64,000 nucleotides of DNA from Saccharina japonica (GCA_008828725.1 MEHQ01004461.1:915681-979680), one strand, 5' to 3'; numbered from the stretch's first letter, positions 1 through 34,200 are shown. Numbers and translations: made by a program. Notes: generated by a model from the sequence alone, not told the origin.

Positions 1-1170
1 ACGGGAAAAGAGAGTGTCAGAAGTAGAGGATATTCTCACGGTGCCAGAAGCACTCCGAAGGTGTCCTAAGTATTCTATAGCATCATCCACTCTCTTTTTA
101 AGCGCGAAATATCCCAAGACCTCCTGTCTACGGCACACAATACGACTACACAAAATCTCACAAAATACCGCTGAAAAATACCCAGAAAAACGCCGTGCTG
201 ACCACTACGAGACAGACAGAGAGAACTACCAAGTGACGGAAAAAGAGTGTCAGAAGTAGAGGATATTCTCACGGTGCCAGAAGCACTCCGAAGGTGTCCT
301 AAGTATTCTGTTACATCACGCACTCTCCTAACTTGAAACGGGGCAATTTGAACTTGACAGCCATAATCGAAACACAATCACATACCGCCCACTTGGGGGC
401 ATTTAAAAACGCCGAGCATGACCGAGACAGCAGTAGACAGCAGTACAAATGTAACGGGGAAAGAGTGTCAGAAGTAGAGGATATTCTCACGGTACCAGAG
501 GCACTCCGAAGGTGTCCTAAGTATTCTGTAGCATCACCCACTCTCTGCTCGAAGCAAGACGGGAACTAATATTACTTCTGCCACTACGTCCCCAAATCCA
601 AGGACCATTTGGATGGAATACACATATACAAGCGGTCCTTATATATAAGAGGGACAGTGGTGGTACAAACGAAGCACATGTACGACAATCATGATTGAAG
701 TATCAGCAGACACCGCTGACAATAAAACGAAAAACGGCTATTCCTAGCATCACTAAGGCGCTCGTACTATGTTTGGGCCACGTCAACTGATGTAACGGGA
801 AAAGAGAGTGTCAGAAGTAGAGGATATTCTCACGGTGCCAGAAGCACTCCGAAGGTGTCCTAAGTATTCTATAGCATCATCCACTCTCTTTCGAAGTGCG
901 ACATACCCCACGACCTCCTTTCTACGGCACACAATACAATTACACCACAAAATATCACAAAATACTACTACATACGATTACACCATAAAATACTACAGTA
1001 CCAACGAACACAGATGAAAATACGCAGAAAAACGCCCTGCTGACTACGAGACAGAGAGAGGAACACCAATTAACGGGAAAAGAGTGTCAGAAGTAGAGGA
1101 TATTCTCACGGTGCCAGAAGCACTCCGAAGGTGTCCTAAGTATTCTGTAGCATCATCCACGCTCCTTCCA
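1..1170 (+). repeat. Five copies of an 83-bp element with inverted termini
   Basis: A core of about 83 bp recurs at 12-94, 245-327, 463-545, 806-888 and 1082-1164. It is nearly identical each time and always in the same orientation. Each core opens with (GA)GAGTGTCAGAAG and closes with CCACTC(TC), so its ends are inverted repeats (GAGAGTG / CACTCTC in the best copies). Short internal hairpins include GAG-GATATT-CTC and GTGC-CAGAA-GCAC. AACGGGAAA usually precedes it. Spacers of 135-260 bp differ in sequence. The core carries stops and no recognisable protein. It could be a MITE-like element or a structured RNA unit. Confidence 0.8.
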
Positions 1171-1437
1171 AGCGCGACATTCTAAAATATTACGCACGAG
1201 AAACTACCAATGTTTCAACTCGTGAACAAAACCACAAAGGTAGTTGATGAACCTAAGCAACTACACAACAGGTACAGTATGTGGAAAAAAAACAGACAAG
1301 AGGATGACAGAAGCAGGGGACACCCTTACGGTTCCAGAGGCACCCTTTCACTACAGAACACACCTATATTTAACAACTACAAGCGAACGAAAGTTTATAA
1401 TTTACACGGGGCCATAAAACGCAAAAAGGGGACCCCT

Positions 1438-1512
1438 TTCGAGATGGCTGAAGCGACCGACCGACCAACCGACCAGCGGACCGGCCGACCGACGGACCGA
1501 CCGACCGTCCAC
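1438..1512. repeat. GACC tetranucleotide repeat
   Basis: Degenerate (GACC)n tract of about 75 bp with single-base interruptions. It creates a spurious TDRP-type open frame. Confidence 0.85.
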
Positions 1513-2541
1513 CAACGCACAAGTTGACGATAGTTACAAATATCCTGCAGCGCCAAGTCCTAGCGACAGCTGTACCATCTATCGCATTATTACGGGGGGG
1601 GGGGGGTGCCAGTCAGACCCCACGATGGACTAAAACCGTACATCCCTCGATATTTACTATAAAAACCAATAATACTTGGTTCTGATGACTATATGCACCC
1701 GTTATATAGTGTGCCATTACGTTGCTAATATTACTATTTAGAAAGCTTGCCTGGTCGTGAAGACGCTGTGCAGCAGCTCCAGGGCGGCAGGCTTGTTGTT
1801 GATCGCGATCAGCTCTGCAGAACAAGAACAAAGTGGGCACACAAAAGTGGGGAACGAAAGTCAGCTATTAAAAGGAAGCGCGAAACCAAAGTGAACAAGA
1901 AACCGGACAAGAACGGGGACAGAGAACAACAAACCGGACAAGACAGTAGGCAAGAAAGTGTGAAAGGAAAGCGACCAGGAGTGTAGTGAACAAGAAGGTG
2001 AACAAGCAGAGTGCGCGAAACCCATAAGCAAACAACGTGGCCGAGCAAGAAGGTGAATACAAGAAGCAGGGGCACAATTAACCCTTTCTGGGACTCTTTG
2101 GGACATAACCCCTTAAGAACTGGTTCCACAAAATTGGGTTAAAACTACTTGGAATTAGTGTGGAATATGTTTTTCAGTTCTGAATGGGTCAAGGACAAAA
2201 GGACATCAGAACATTAGAACATTAGGGGGGGGGGAGGTGTCCAAACCAAATGGCGGATTACAGCATCTGCATCGGCTACTGGACTAGGGCATGGATGCCT
2301 CACGACAACAATGGAACGAGCTGTAGGACAGCCGTACCGAGGCAGACTCATGACGCATTCCACCAAAAAAGAAAGCAGTGCGCCTGATCATTTATGAGGT
2401 ATTGATAAATCACTTGATTGTAGTATGGGAGCTCTAGACCTTAACAATCAAAATGAAAGTACAACCCGATGACCAATGAACAATGCCAATACACAATACA
2501 TGCTCTATATAGGTGTAGATCGAAACACTCAGCTAGCAAAG

Positions 2542-2586
2542 ATGAGCTTCGACGAAATCCTCGAGCTCACAGCTGTTGTTTTTTAA
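2542..2586 (+). repeat. Recurrent MSFDEI(L)xLTA peptide motif, copy 1
   Basis: A short open frame reads MSFDEILELTAVVF then TAA. The same nucleotide block recurs at 22618, 32246 (+), 31542 (-) and 37937 (-). It is preceded by AGCAAAG or TTGCAAA and followed by a T-rich tract. No extended gene surrounds it, so it behaves as part of a dispersed repeat. Confidence 0.6.
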
Positions 2587-2623
2587 TTTTTTAGATATAG
2601 GTGTAGATCGAAAAGTGGCGAAA

Positions 2624-2731
2624 ACGACAAACAACATTCCAACGATAAGGAGCATGCCTTATAAGGCACACGCCTTAACGACAAACAACATTCCAACGAT
2701 AAGGAGCATGCCTTATGAGGCACACGCCTTA
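2624..2731 (+). repeat. 54-bp direct tandem duplication
   Basis: Two almost identical 54-bp units (2624-2677 and 2678-2731) contain the partial palindrome ATGCCTTATAAGGCA. A related block (CCTTATAAGGCATGGCATAAGG) lies near 24884. Confidence 0.85.
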
Positions 2732-3679
2732 TTGGGTAGTTCCTCAGTTGAGTATATAAATAGTCAATAATAGTAGTCAGTAATAGTCAGTAGTAGTCCT
2801 TAATAGTCAGTACAGTTAGTAATAGTCAGTCAGAAATATTTTGGCCAAAAAATGTTATTAAATAGTACCATACAATTAAAAGTGTTTTTTCGTTGTGTAT
2901 GCCGCCCGCTTGCTATATATGGAAAAACTCGGCTCTCAAAATCACTCGTAGTCATCCCAGGGGGTATGCTATCTCATCTTGATTACAGTATGCGGTATAC
3001 CTCGTACCACTCAGGGCGGATATATAAGGATCGTTTACACATTAAAATGAAGACAAGGCGGTCCTCATAGAGGGGTATCATCTCCGAAAAGAGCTCTTAC
3101 ACGACCGTAACGGAATCGACACCAGGCCTGACAAGGTACTGTCCGTAAAAAGTAGACGACCAGGTGGGCCGTCAATGCGGTGGGTTCGATGATCGGCGTG
3201 AAAACGGCAGGCGCGTGATCGTATTAAAATATCGTGTCTTTAGCCCCACCGCTACAATTACTGGCGGGAGACGTGCATGCCGCCTCTGAGATGGGTTCAC
3301 ACATATAAAACACTAGGGGTCAGCAGGAAATCTGACGGGGATTTGTGTCTGCAGAGGATGTCCATTTCCCCCACGCGATAGGTATGCAGCGGTTTGTGGT
3401 GTGTGGTGTACCCCCTGTAAGACTACCCCGTGTTATAAGCCAATTTATGTGGTCGTATCTCTGTTTTGATCTTATGTTTTACTGCTGAAAAAATGATTCC
3501 ATACTGATTCCCAAGTATTTTTTTTCTCGTGGAAAGCTTTTTACCTGGTCTTATCTCTACTACGAGTACGTACGGCCTTACATGGTCTTAAAAGAGATGG
3601 TCTTCAAATGGGTCACAACTACTGCCGTAACGCTTGTGAATGATGTGCTGAATGCAATGCTATATCGAGGAGGATGAAG

Positions 3680-4040
3680 GCAGCTAAAATACTCTGTCGG
3701 TGCGAGTATCGAGGGTGGTCAAGATGGCTAACGCTATCGTTAGTATGCCATGCTGGCAGTCGAGGGTGCCCGATGCGGCGAATATGAAGGTTGAGGATGC
3801 TCCATGTGGCGACTACTACGTAAGTATATGGTAGTGGAGGATGCTCCATGTGGGCACTACTTCGTATGATATCTAGTCGAGGATGCTCGATGTGGTTATT
3901 ATGGCAGTCGACAATGCTATACGGAGTTGAGGACGCTCGCTGCCGCCAGAATGTTACCTGGCCGTCGAGAATCCGCTGTGGGGCTGCTATGATATGGAGT
4001 CGAGGACGCTCGATGCTGCGACGATGATAGTCGAAGACAC
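3680..4040. repeat. Degenerate minisatellite around GTCGAGGATGCTC
   Basis: Diverged repeats of a core like GTCGAGGATGCTCCATGTGG, spaced about 45-65 bp apart, about seven copies. No protein is recognisable. Confidence 0.6.
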
Positions 4041-4164
4041 AACAGCAGTACAGCAGTATACGTAAATACCAAAAACTAGAAGAGGATCAGTTTCAACAAT
4101 CCAAAACGACACCATCACCGCTACAAAGCGTACTCCGTGGTCCTTGTTATACAGTATACAGCAG

Positions 4165-4332
4165 TACAGGACAGCTAATATAGAAGAGGAATTCTGGCCC
4201 AGGCTGGAATTCTTATTTGAGAGGAGGTGCTTTTCTACACTAATTTCACTATGACGACTCTCAAATTTCTTATTTTCCTGTAAATACCAGCCTGGATTTC
4301 TTGTTGGCCTGTTTCTTATTAGGTGTCCTGTA
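4165..4332. mobile_element. MITE family A, diverged copy
   Basis: The left end TACAGGACAGCTAATA and right end TTATTAGGTGTCCTGTA are imperfect inverted repeats. The interior shares blocks with the better copy at 38815-38981 (AGCCTGG, TCTCAAAT). It is non-coding. Confidence 0.75.
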
Positions 4333-6100
4333 CCCTGTACATTCAAAAAGGATACTTGTACTCGTAGCTCGTAGCGGTGCAGAGGTGCAGAGGTGCAAAT
4401 TGAAGACCTGCTGATACCGGTGTCCGTGTATGAATGATATCCGTACACAAGCTACATTCAGGACTTGACGCCGGCATATTTGCGCCGAGCTCTGACGCCG
4501 GCACATTTTGTGCCGAACTTGAGAAAGCGGGTGCGTGGGGGCTCAAAATGAGGGTTGGAGGTCAAGAATCAACAGCCAAGCCAAAAAAGGTGACTCGTAG
4601 TTCGCGTGTAGTCTGTACGAGTCTTTTCGGTTCTCAGTTCAAACTGAACGCTGTATTCTCACGTATATACCAGGCACCCTGGTACTGGTATACGTTATGA
4701 TAAGACTACTGACTACTGCTGTACCAGGTATGGCAGGTGGCAGAGACGGCACACTGTTTCCTGACTGTTTTTTGGTCGATATACAGCAGTATCTCAAGGG
4801 AGCAGGGTAAGCTCGCACTGACACTCGAGCCTCGAGTCGCTTACTACAACAGCAGTAGCGGGTGTACTTTCTATGCGCGGTACCTGATACACGACTACGT
4901 ACGTAAGCAAGAGCGAGGTTCTCTTCACGTTTCGTGCGACCAATGTCAATACCACTGTTAATACTCGCACTGTCTACGAGTACTCCCCACTAGGTACCCG
5001 GTATGGGTCATGACACCAAGGGAAAGGAAAGGACTACCGGCAGACTACTACTGTTTCCTGTGTTGCTGCTATAATATGATATGTACGCGTGTGCTCAGGC
5101 ATCAAGAAGCGAGAGCACACTTACGCACATACTCGTAGCTCCTTCCAGCTTCCATACATATCGAGGAGTCCAAATAAAGGCGCATGCTGCTTGTTGCTTC
5201 TTCAGAACGCTCTCGACAGCGTTATGATGTTATGATATCGGTGTACGTATCGCATCACAAAATGCAGAAAGCAGGAAGGCTTTTGGGAAACCAGCATTGT
5301 CGGTGCAAATGCACCGTCCTACTCGTACGCACCGCCGTGCCAACCTCTCTTGGTCTGGGAGTGCCGATCGATCGCTTTTCAAAAAGGCCGGTATACACGT
5401 GCGAGGTACAAAGGCCGTGCCTCAATCATCCGGAAATGCAGCAGCCTGGATACCGGTACTACTTCGAAGCAGGCGGATGTTCACCGCAAGTGCGTCAGGA
5501 AAGCAGTACCAGGGGCGTCAATATCACATCCCGGCTCAGGAATAAAGTGCCCCATGAACTACTACTGCTGTAATATCGGACTATCGCGGAGTATGTGGGT
5601 GTGTGACGAAGAACACACGTACAGAGTATCGGACGAAAGGAAGGAAGAAAGGAAGACAGAGGGGGCTGCACTACGAATCCAAACACAAATGGGCATGCTT
5701 CTCCAAACTTCAACGCGTCCGTCTACCTCTCATGCTAGGCCCGTGCAACAAACCCCACCCTTACCCCCACTCAATGAGCTCGACTCGAGGAGCGCGTGGG
5801 TTGCATTGGCCTACGTGCAGGCAGTAGCAGCAGGGGTGAGCGCGCCCGCACCCCATACCACATCTTCTTGCATTTCAATTTCAAGGCACTCTCACAACCA
5901 CTAAACGATTGCGTTCGAACAATGATCTGGTATGCGCACGCACCATTGGCTCGCTTGAGTGCGTTCTCCGGCTTGTGGAACCATGTTTGAGACATGGTGC
6001 TTCCGGTCCAGCTGCTAGCGCCGTTTGTCTCGAGCCCCTTCCTTCAAAGCGTACGAGTGAGCAACCCCTGCCACAAACAGAATCAGATAGAAACATGCAA

Positions 6101-6204
6101 ACGTGATTATGGAACTCCTTCCGGGGGTTCTTTTGTTCCATCCCCGCTGTAGCTCCAGAGAGAGGGAAAAGGGAGGTAAAGCACAGAGCGTACCTTAGGG
6201 GACC
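6101..6204 (+). promoter_or_regulatory. Probable 5' leader of TFIIS
   Basis: This stretch precedes the proposed start codon. It contains a small hairpin (ATGGAAC ... GTTCCAT, about 6110-6142) and a purine-rich GAGAGAGGGAAAAGGGAGG tract. No clear TATA box or initiator was recognised, and the transcription start cannot be placed. Confidence 0.3.
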
Positions 6205-26887
<20,683 letters not shown>

Positions 26888-26992
26888 CGATGCGGGCCCG
26901 TTCTCGAATGCGCGTGTGTGCGCGTTGAGCGCGGTCGCTTCGGTCTGCTAGAAATTCCCTGGTACATTTACGTTTCGACATGGCCAGTACTA

Positions 26993-27106
26993 TATACCCC
27001 TCTGTCCGTATGTGTGAGGACCGTTTGGATATTGACGTATAAAGGGACGCTCGGGTGTTTTATGGTAATACCCAAACGGTCGTTATATTTCGGACAGAGT
27101 GGTATC
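26993..27106. mobile_element. MITE family C, copy 2
   Basis: The ends TATACCCCTCTGTCCG and CGGACAGAGTGGTAT, with an internal inverted pair (ACCGTTTGGATATT / ATACCCAAACGGT), make a fold-back. It lies 105 bp past the TFIIS stop, so it may be in the 3' UTR or just beyond. Confidence 0.78.
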
Positions 27107-29634
27107 ATAGTTTGTGCGTTATTATATTTGGATACGTTTTGTCCGTCGATGAAATATTGAAATAGTAGCTGCGGCGATATAGTGACAGCGATTATCCGAT
27201 TCAGCCAAATGGAACGTCATTGCCACATACCAGGCATTGTATACAATGACGGCCGATGGGACGAAAGCCACGTGACACCAAAATATCGGCCGTTTTTTCA
27301 CGATAATTATCATACGTATGATACCATATTTGCGGTACGTTCGTACAGCCTTTATCTATACAGCTCCACCTGGAGGGCTGATGCGCGATACAAGAGCTGG
27401 CTAACAATGTCGCCGCTCCCCTACCCTTCGAATGTCACCAGCGATCGACCATCACTCGAGCGACTGACAGCTGACAAAACACGCAGACTGGATGCGCCTG
27501 ATACCTGATACCTGGCACGTGGTGCCTGGTATATAGTACCATGGTATGCGACTCCAGGTGGCGGTTGGTTTGCTATTATCCGACGAGCGGGTTCAAACGG
27601 CGCCGGTTTCATTCTTGCCTCAGATAATCCAAAATACCTTATTAACTACTTGATATATTCGGGTACCAGGGGCATATTAATATATGGAGGTTTGGGGAAT
27701 GGATTGTGAAGCACCGCGTCTATCTTCGATCAATTATCCGATTTCTCGAGATCAATTTTGTTGTTCGTATCGTGATTGTGTATGCATATATTCCGACCCT
27801 CTTGGGTGGGCTAGTGTTATGGTATCCCCGCATCCCGCGCATCCCCTCTATTTTATTGTTTTGTGGTTACAAGGCGTATATATGGTTTTCTGTGCCTTCG
27901 AAAGAGGAAACACTCACCGCCCGTTCTGTCGCAAGACATCCATGTAGGCGAGACGAGAAGGGATATTTACTGCCATATGTGTGAGTGATCAAGCATACCG
28001 TGTCACGCATATATACAATCGCAACCAGAAGGCACTATCTGCACACCACCGAAGAAGCAGTGGCAGCACGTACGAGTATGTAATAACAGTGCTCGTAGTG
28101 GTCGGGTCCGTCCCATATACCGACTCATTGAAAAAACTTTGTCCCGGAACCGTGGCACCTAGCTTTTACACCGCAATATTACCACACAGCAAGTCCAAAG
28201 GTTTGATAACATGAATTATTAATTTACACCACAATAGTTAAGAATGTCGTGCAGCGCCAATGGATGGCAAGGGTGTGCTATTCCCCAGACAGAGTGCTGT
28301 TTTTTTGGGCGTTTTTTTTTCCATAATTCCACGTGTTCCGAATAATGGAACACTTCGTGCATGGATGGGGTTGCCTCAGTCACGAGGAGGAGTAGGTTAA
28401 AACCAGGGTTGCCATAAGGCAAAAGGGAGATGTGAACCAATGTATCGAATGATGACGTCAGTCAGTCAAGTAGAAATTAAGTGAGAGGGGTTACATCCCG
28501 TCCTGTCTTATACCAATGCATCTGCTGGAACTCCATAAAAGCCCCCATTCGAGGAAAATTAAAATGTAGAACCCGTTCATATTCCCCGTAGAGCACAGCT
28601 TATAAACATGAACACAACAAGTGTCTCCCCCCCCTTCAAAGGCCAGCCTTGACACATATCCCTGGCCTCTCAGCCTACTAACATATCTTCAGACTTAATC
28701 GCCGAAGGGAAATTTATTTCTTTGGGATCAGTCCTGGAATTGTGTTCTCTTCTTCGTTTCTTCGATTCATTTGTTCGATTCATCAAAATAAAAAAAAAGT
28801 TGTGCGTGGCGCATGTATGTAGCAAGCAGCACCCGCGAGCGATGATAACTCGCATATTCATAGACGGAACGGTATGGGCTTCTTCCTGCACGCACGATCT
28901 CTTGGCATTTGCAAGTCGCACGGCACCAATTCAACAACGCCTTCTATCTGATTACGCTTTCGTCCGGTCTACTTCCTCCTTGAGCGAGCGTAGCGGGCGT
29001 CGTGTAGAGCCGCCCGCTGAGCGCAGCCTTGTATGTGATACAGTTACACCAACTAAAACTGCAGTGGACGACCGTGACGCTATAAAATTATGTATCTCAG
29101 TGGCACAGGGAGGGGTGTGTCGGTGCTGCGTAGTCTCTCCACCTATAAACGCAATCTCTTCACATGTTGTCTCCAACTCCAACCAAGGCACAATCCAAGG
29201 CACAGCATAATAAACCCAAGCAGGGATATACAAACAGGTAACAGAAGCAGTGCTCCAAAGAGAGCGATGCTCCAACAGACTGGGGTAACGCGTTTTCTAC
29301 ATTTGGTTGCATCATCGGTCATCATCGGTCAGAAAAGCTGGTGTCACTTCTGCCAAAAATACATCCTGAACAAACATGAGTTCCCTTGTATGTCTGGCTG
29401 CGTACATCGCACTCCCATCACGCTTGCGCAGTAAAAGGTTGTTGATTGTGCCATGCCTGGTACTGCTCATGTGTGTACGCTTGGTCTGTCCTTTTGATGC
29501 TGTCCGAATATGTTTCACTACCACATACATACTGCGCTGTGCTCTTGCTTACTGCATGCACACCTGTGGGTTGGCACAACAGTTTCATCACCGCTTCCAT
29601 GATTCAACGACATCTAAACCATCGTGAAACAGCC

Positions 29635-29793
<159 letters not shown>

Positions 29794-31095
29794 ACCCAAC
29801 TCGAGCCAAACGGGACACAAAAACATACCAGGTATCACACATGACAGCGCCAATTATTGGTATTGGCGCGCTGTTCCCCAGCGTACTGTTGACCTTATGA
29901 GGCTCGACGGGGAACTTACCATAATATCAGTAACACGTACCGCCTGCACCATTGTATTCAGCAATATGCGTAAATTCTACCAAAATACGTGTTTTTGGAA
30001 CATGAAATAGCTTTTTATGGTGTAAACCAATTGTGATAATGGCGCGCACGTACGTATTTTGTACGAGGCGGGTTGCAAGAAAGAAACCATTGAAAGCCAG
30101 CCAGAAAATAATCCGTCAGCCAGCCCGGTGGCACACGCATCAGCCGGTGGCACATGCATGAACCGGTGGCGCACCTCAAGAGAGGCTGTTGCAAGTACGC
30201 ATTGCTGCCACTGCATCATGATGTGTGTAAAAGTTTTAAGCACCCTCCTCTCTCCGAGCGCGAAGAAAAAACACCCCTTGCGTAAAGGCCGCAGCCAGTG
30301 GATGTATGAATGCCACAATGAAATGTCACATATTAATAAGTCGCCGCCCTGGGTGGCCGACCCCCAGACCTTGCATATATCAACACAAGTCTACGGGAAG
30401 TCGCCGACGCGCACCCGCGCCATGGTATCGCGACGGCGTTAAAGGCCAAGCCAAATATAACCTACCCTCTCAGACAGGTCCTATCCTTAACAGAAAGCCG
30501 AGAGAGGCGGGACAGGAGAAGAGGCAAAAAGGGGGTCGTCTTTCTTGTGCAAAGCGTAGCGTAGCACGATCTACTTGTAGCGGACGAACCGGCCAAGAAA
30601 TGGGGAGATGCTGTTGTCTAAACAGCGTACGACAACGCCGCAAGTCTTCTTTCTACCCTTCCCATTCCATCCCCCCCCCTCCCAAAAACCGGCCGCCGCG
30701 TTCAGACAACGGCCGGGTGAGTCCCTCGCAAGAGATGCTCAACAAAAAAAAACACACACAAAAACACAGCTGTGTCGGAACCCTTGTGATACTGGCCACG
30801 CACAGGCCACACGCAGGCTTCATACCCAATCGCTGCCTCAAAGCCAGCCGTCCCGCATTGCAGCACGACTAGAATACCGCCGCTACGATGACCAACCCGC
30901 GGACTAGTAGTGCTCCAAACGCGTGTATAAGGTAAAACAAAGTACAGCACAGTCTGACGCCACAGCCCGGCTGATGGGGCGGCCCAACCCCTATCCCCTC
31001 CCTCGCTGTACATCCTTCCACGCTCTACGTATCGGACGGGAAGCGACGACGACGACGCTGGTTTCTACTGCTGTCGTGGTATAGAGAGAGAAAAA

Positions 31096-31206
31096 TTAAC
31101 CGGTGTACGGGAAGCCGCTGTTGGTGAGTACGGCCTGGGTTACCATGCCGGAGAACGCCAACATCGCAAGACGGCAGTGGGTGATCTCCTTGAGCTCCAT
31201 GCTCGC
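31096..31206 (-). CDS. Light-harvesting protein exon 5 (helix 3, C-terminus, stop)
   Basis: The acceptor CAACCAG leads to [36 protein letters not shown] and TAA. The third transmembrane helix carries E183...R188. The usual Asn-Gly before Arg is His-Cys here. His can still ligate chlorophyll magnesium. Confidence 0.93.
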   Translation of the reverse strand, partial: ASMELKEITHCRLAMLAFSGMVTQAVLTNSGFPYTG

Positions 31207-34200
31207 CTGGTTGGCACAGGGTCAAAGGAAAAACATCCCGGAGGGAGTGGGGGGGGGGTGAAATGTCAGGGTATACGTACATCGACAGCAACGGATGTGT
31301 GACGCAAGCGCGGGTGGTTCATCATGTAATATATGTTGAAAAATGATTTCCCCCTCTGATTTACTCGGGAGTACTCGTACAGCATGATAGTATGAACCCC
31401 TACCACATGCACCTCTCCTGCGCCATTTTGGTATGCACCACGCATGAGTCTCATGTTTCCGGGTATGTATACTATATAGACATATATAAAAATAAAATAA
31501 AATAAAAACAGCTGTGAGATCGAGGATGTCGCCGAAACTCACATTTGCAAGTTGTGTACGTATAGACCTACATCGCGAGTCTATTGGGGGTGAAATCCGA
31601 TATCCTCCCAGAAAATACCCTGAATGCAAGTATTTATGGACCATGTATGATCTTAGCTTGGGGCAGCCGAATAAGAAAGAATAACCGTTTTTACGAGTAC
31701 ACACTATTGGGGGTGAAATCCGATATCCTCCCAGAAAAATACCCTGAATGCAAGTATTTATGGACCATGTATGATCTTAGCTTGGGGCAGCCGAATAAGT
31801 AAGAATAACCGTTTTTACGAGTACACATGGTGTGAGCAACAAAATATCTGGTTCTGTACTATTAATAATACGCACCTACGCCACATCATTGAGCGCGGTA
31901 AATATGTATACTTATGTACAGACAGAAGATACAGTATAAAATTATCATGTTCATCGTGCCTCTTTTCGAGAGAAAACATTAACCACAACAGATATCCACC
32001 CATTCGTGCGAGACGGAACAGAACAGTGGAAACCCCACGCACGGGTTTTTTTCACGAAACGCCTCTGGCCTTTACACCATACCAGGCAGTTCGAAATAAA
32101 ACAGACACATCTTGTGATACAGCGAACGAAACAGCTCGGGAGGACAGGGCTGCCTGCAGTGCAGAGTGCAGACTTGAAAAAAAGGCGTTTTTCCAGGGGG
32201 AAAGGTACTACTGTAGTAAAAGGAACAAACGCGACATACATCAAGATGAGTTTCGACGAAATCCTCAATCTCACAGCCGTTGTTTTTACCTTTTATAAAT
32301 ATACCTTTTGATACACGAACTATACCTATCTGTGCGCATAAAACTATCCTACACCAATTCCAAGTAATCCATCACCAAAAACGTGGGTGCGGGCAGTAGC
32401 TTGATTGAGCCTACGTATAACTTGAATTTGGTTTCGAGAGTTTGGTCAAGCTTCGTTTGAGAGCTGATTTGAGTTATGCTGATGAAGGGCAAAAGTTGGA
32501 GAGTTCCAAAGGGGAGCAGTTGAGTTGGGGTGAGGTGAGGTAAGGCGAGGTGTGGCGCACCCTCTTCGCCTCCTTGTTGGGCTTGCTGTAGAGCCCATCG
32601 GGGTCGAAGCCGAAGTCTCCCGGCGCGCGGCCGGATCCCTCGAGCATCTGGACCGTTGCGACGGTCGAGATCGCCTCGAACGCCGACACCCACAGCAGGA
32701 TCTGCGGCATCGCTCCGGAGGTCACAGCGGCATCGTGCGCGGCGATCGACGATACCTGTACGCATACACAGCATGTTCACATCGAGGGGGGGCGTAGAAC
32801 GCACGAGCAGGCACGAGAAAGGCACACATCAGCCGCTATGCATTATGATAGCATCCAGTAGTACCTGCTTGCTCTCTTTGCGCACGAAGCGTTGCAGGTA
32901 GTAACGTACCATAAAAAACGAAAAAAAGAACAACACATACCGACGAGAAGCCGGTTGATCGGTTTTTCCCGATCAAACCGGCTCGCGCAATGTTTCATCC
33001 ATCGAAGCGAGCATCCCGGGGCTAGTGGTGACGGGGCCCAATACGAACCTCAAAGAAAGGCAACGGGAATAGCCCGCAGCACCAAGCTACTCGTACTCGT
33101 ACCAAATACCGTTTCGTTACGTAGCACAGCGAAAAACCCGTTTGTGGCGCTCGAAATTAACGAAGGCCGCAGCGAACCCCAAGTTTCGGTACCGCAGCAC
33201 TCCCATCATCACACGGCCATCGACGCACACGCCAAAAGCCCAAGGGCGCGCAATGTGGTGTGCAACTGTAGTCTGCATCGCCGTCGCTGTTCCGCGCGTG
33301 GGGTTCTAGCACAAGGGCACTCAATGTGATATACACAAGAGTAGTCATCCCTCCATAGGGCCGGTTGCCCGCTATTCAGACAGTAGTGCCTGTGGAATCG
33401 CTTGGCACAGATGGGGTTCACCTGTGTTGGTAGTGTGTGGAGTAGTGCCGGTTGCCGCTATAGTGCCGGTATTGTTGGCTGGCGTATACAGGCACTATAC
33501 AGGGACCGGCACTACTACTGTAGTTGCATCGCCGTCACCATTCAGCGCGTGAGGTTCTAGGGATACTTTCCCAAGACTCAAGAGACCCCGAGAGTGATTG
33601 AGATAACCGACTATTAAATAGTCTTGCGCCACCAAACAAATTCTACCGCTGCCGGCGGCGCACCCGCGACGATGCAGGCTCACGATCGTCTCAGAGGCAG
33701 AGGCCGTCTGGACAACGTGTTTTATATACCGGTTCCCGTGAGTATCAGGTCCTATCCCCTATAGACCGTACCGCCTCACTGGCACTACAATCCTTCAAGG
33801 CCACCCTGGCTCCTCGGGGGCACTCTGAGATTATTACCTCGTGTTGCTGACCTCCGAGAGTGTGGTAACGCCAAACAAACCTGCTACGTCTCCTTAGGGA
33901 CACGAACGTCAATGCAAGATACTCGCCACGACTATAGATACGACTACACGGCATATTTCAAGATAGGGGTAACTCACGTCGTGCATGGCACCGGGGAGGT
34001 GGAGGCCCAAGTCGGTCGAAGCGAAGCCGACAACGGCCAGCTGGCAGATGCGGCCGTGCTTGAGCTCCGCCTCTCGCAGGAAGTCGAGGGGGATGAAGCT
34101 CGAGAACCCGATGGGGTCGAATCCGACGTCGCCTGTTTGATACCGAACGAAAAGCATGTCGGCGAAAACCAAAGAAAACATTTTAATAATTCGCGTGGCT

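Larger units (their letters stand above)
1171..6100. other. Gene-free region upstream of TFIIS
   Basis: I see no frame with family resemblance or paired splice sites here. Apart from the items listed separately it holds a G-run at 1593-1603, a G-run at 2226-2236, and a single copy of the dispersed CTTAAGAACTGGTTCCAC / ACTACTTGGAATTAGTGTGG repeat at about 2095-2220. Base composition is mixed and no tRNA or rRNA was recognised. Confidence 0.5.
31207..32560 (-). other. Light-harvesting gene intron 4
   Basis: 1354 bp. It contains a 123-bp direct tandem duplication (31581-31827) and two MSFDEI-type motifs in opposite orientation (31478-31542 minus; 32246-32311 plus). Confidence 0.75.

Noticed and set aside
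1-1170. CRISPR-like array
   Set aside because: Repeats are 83 bp with spacers of 135-260 bp of irregular length, in a eukaryotic genome and without cas genes.
28722-29275. Overlapping open frames on both strands, 162 and 107 codons
   Set aside because: No recognisable domain, no matching splice sites, and both strands equally open.
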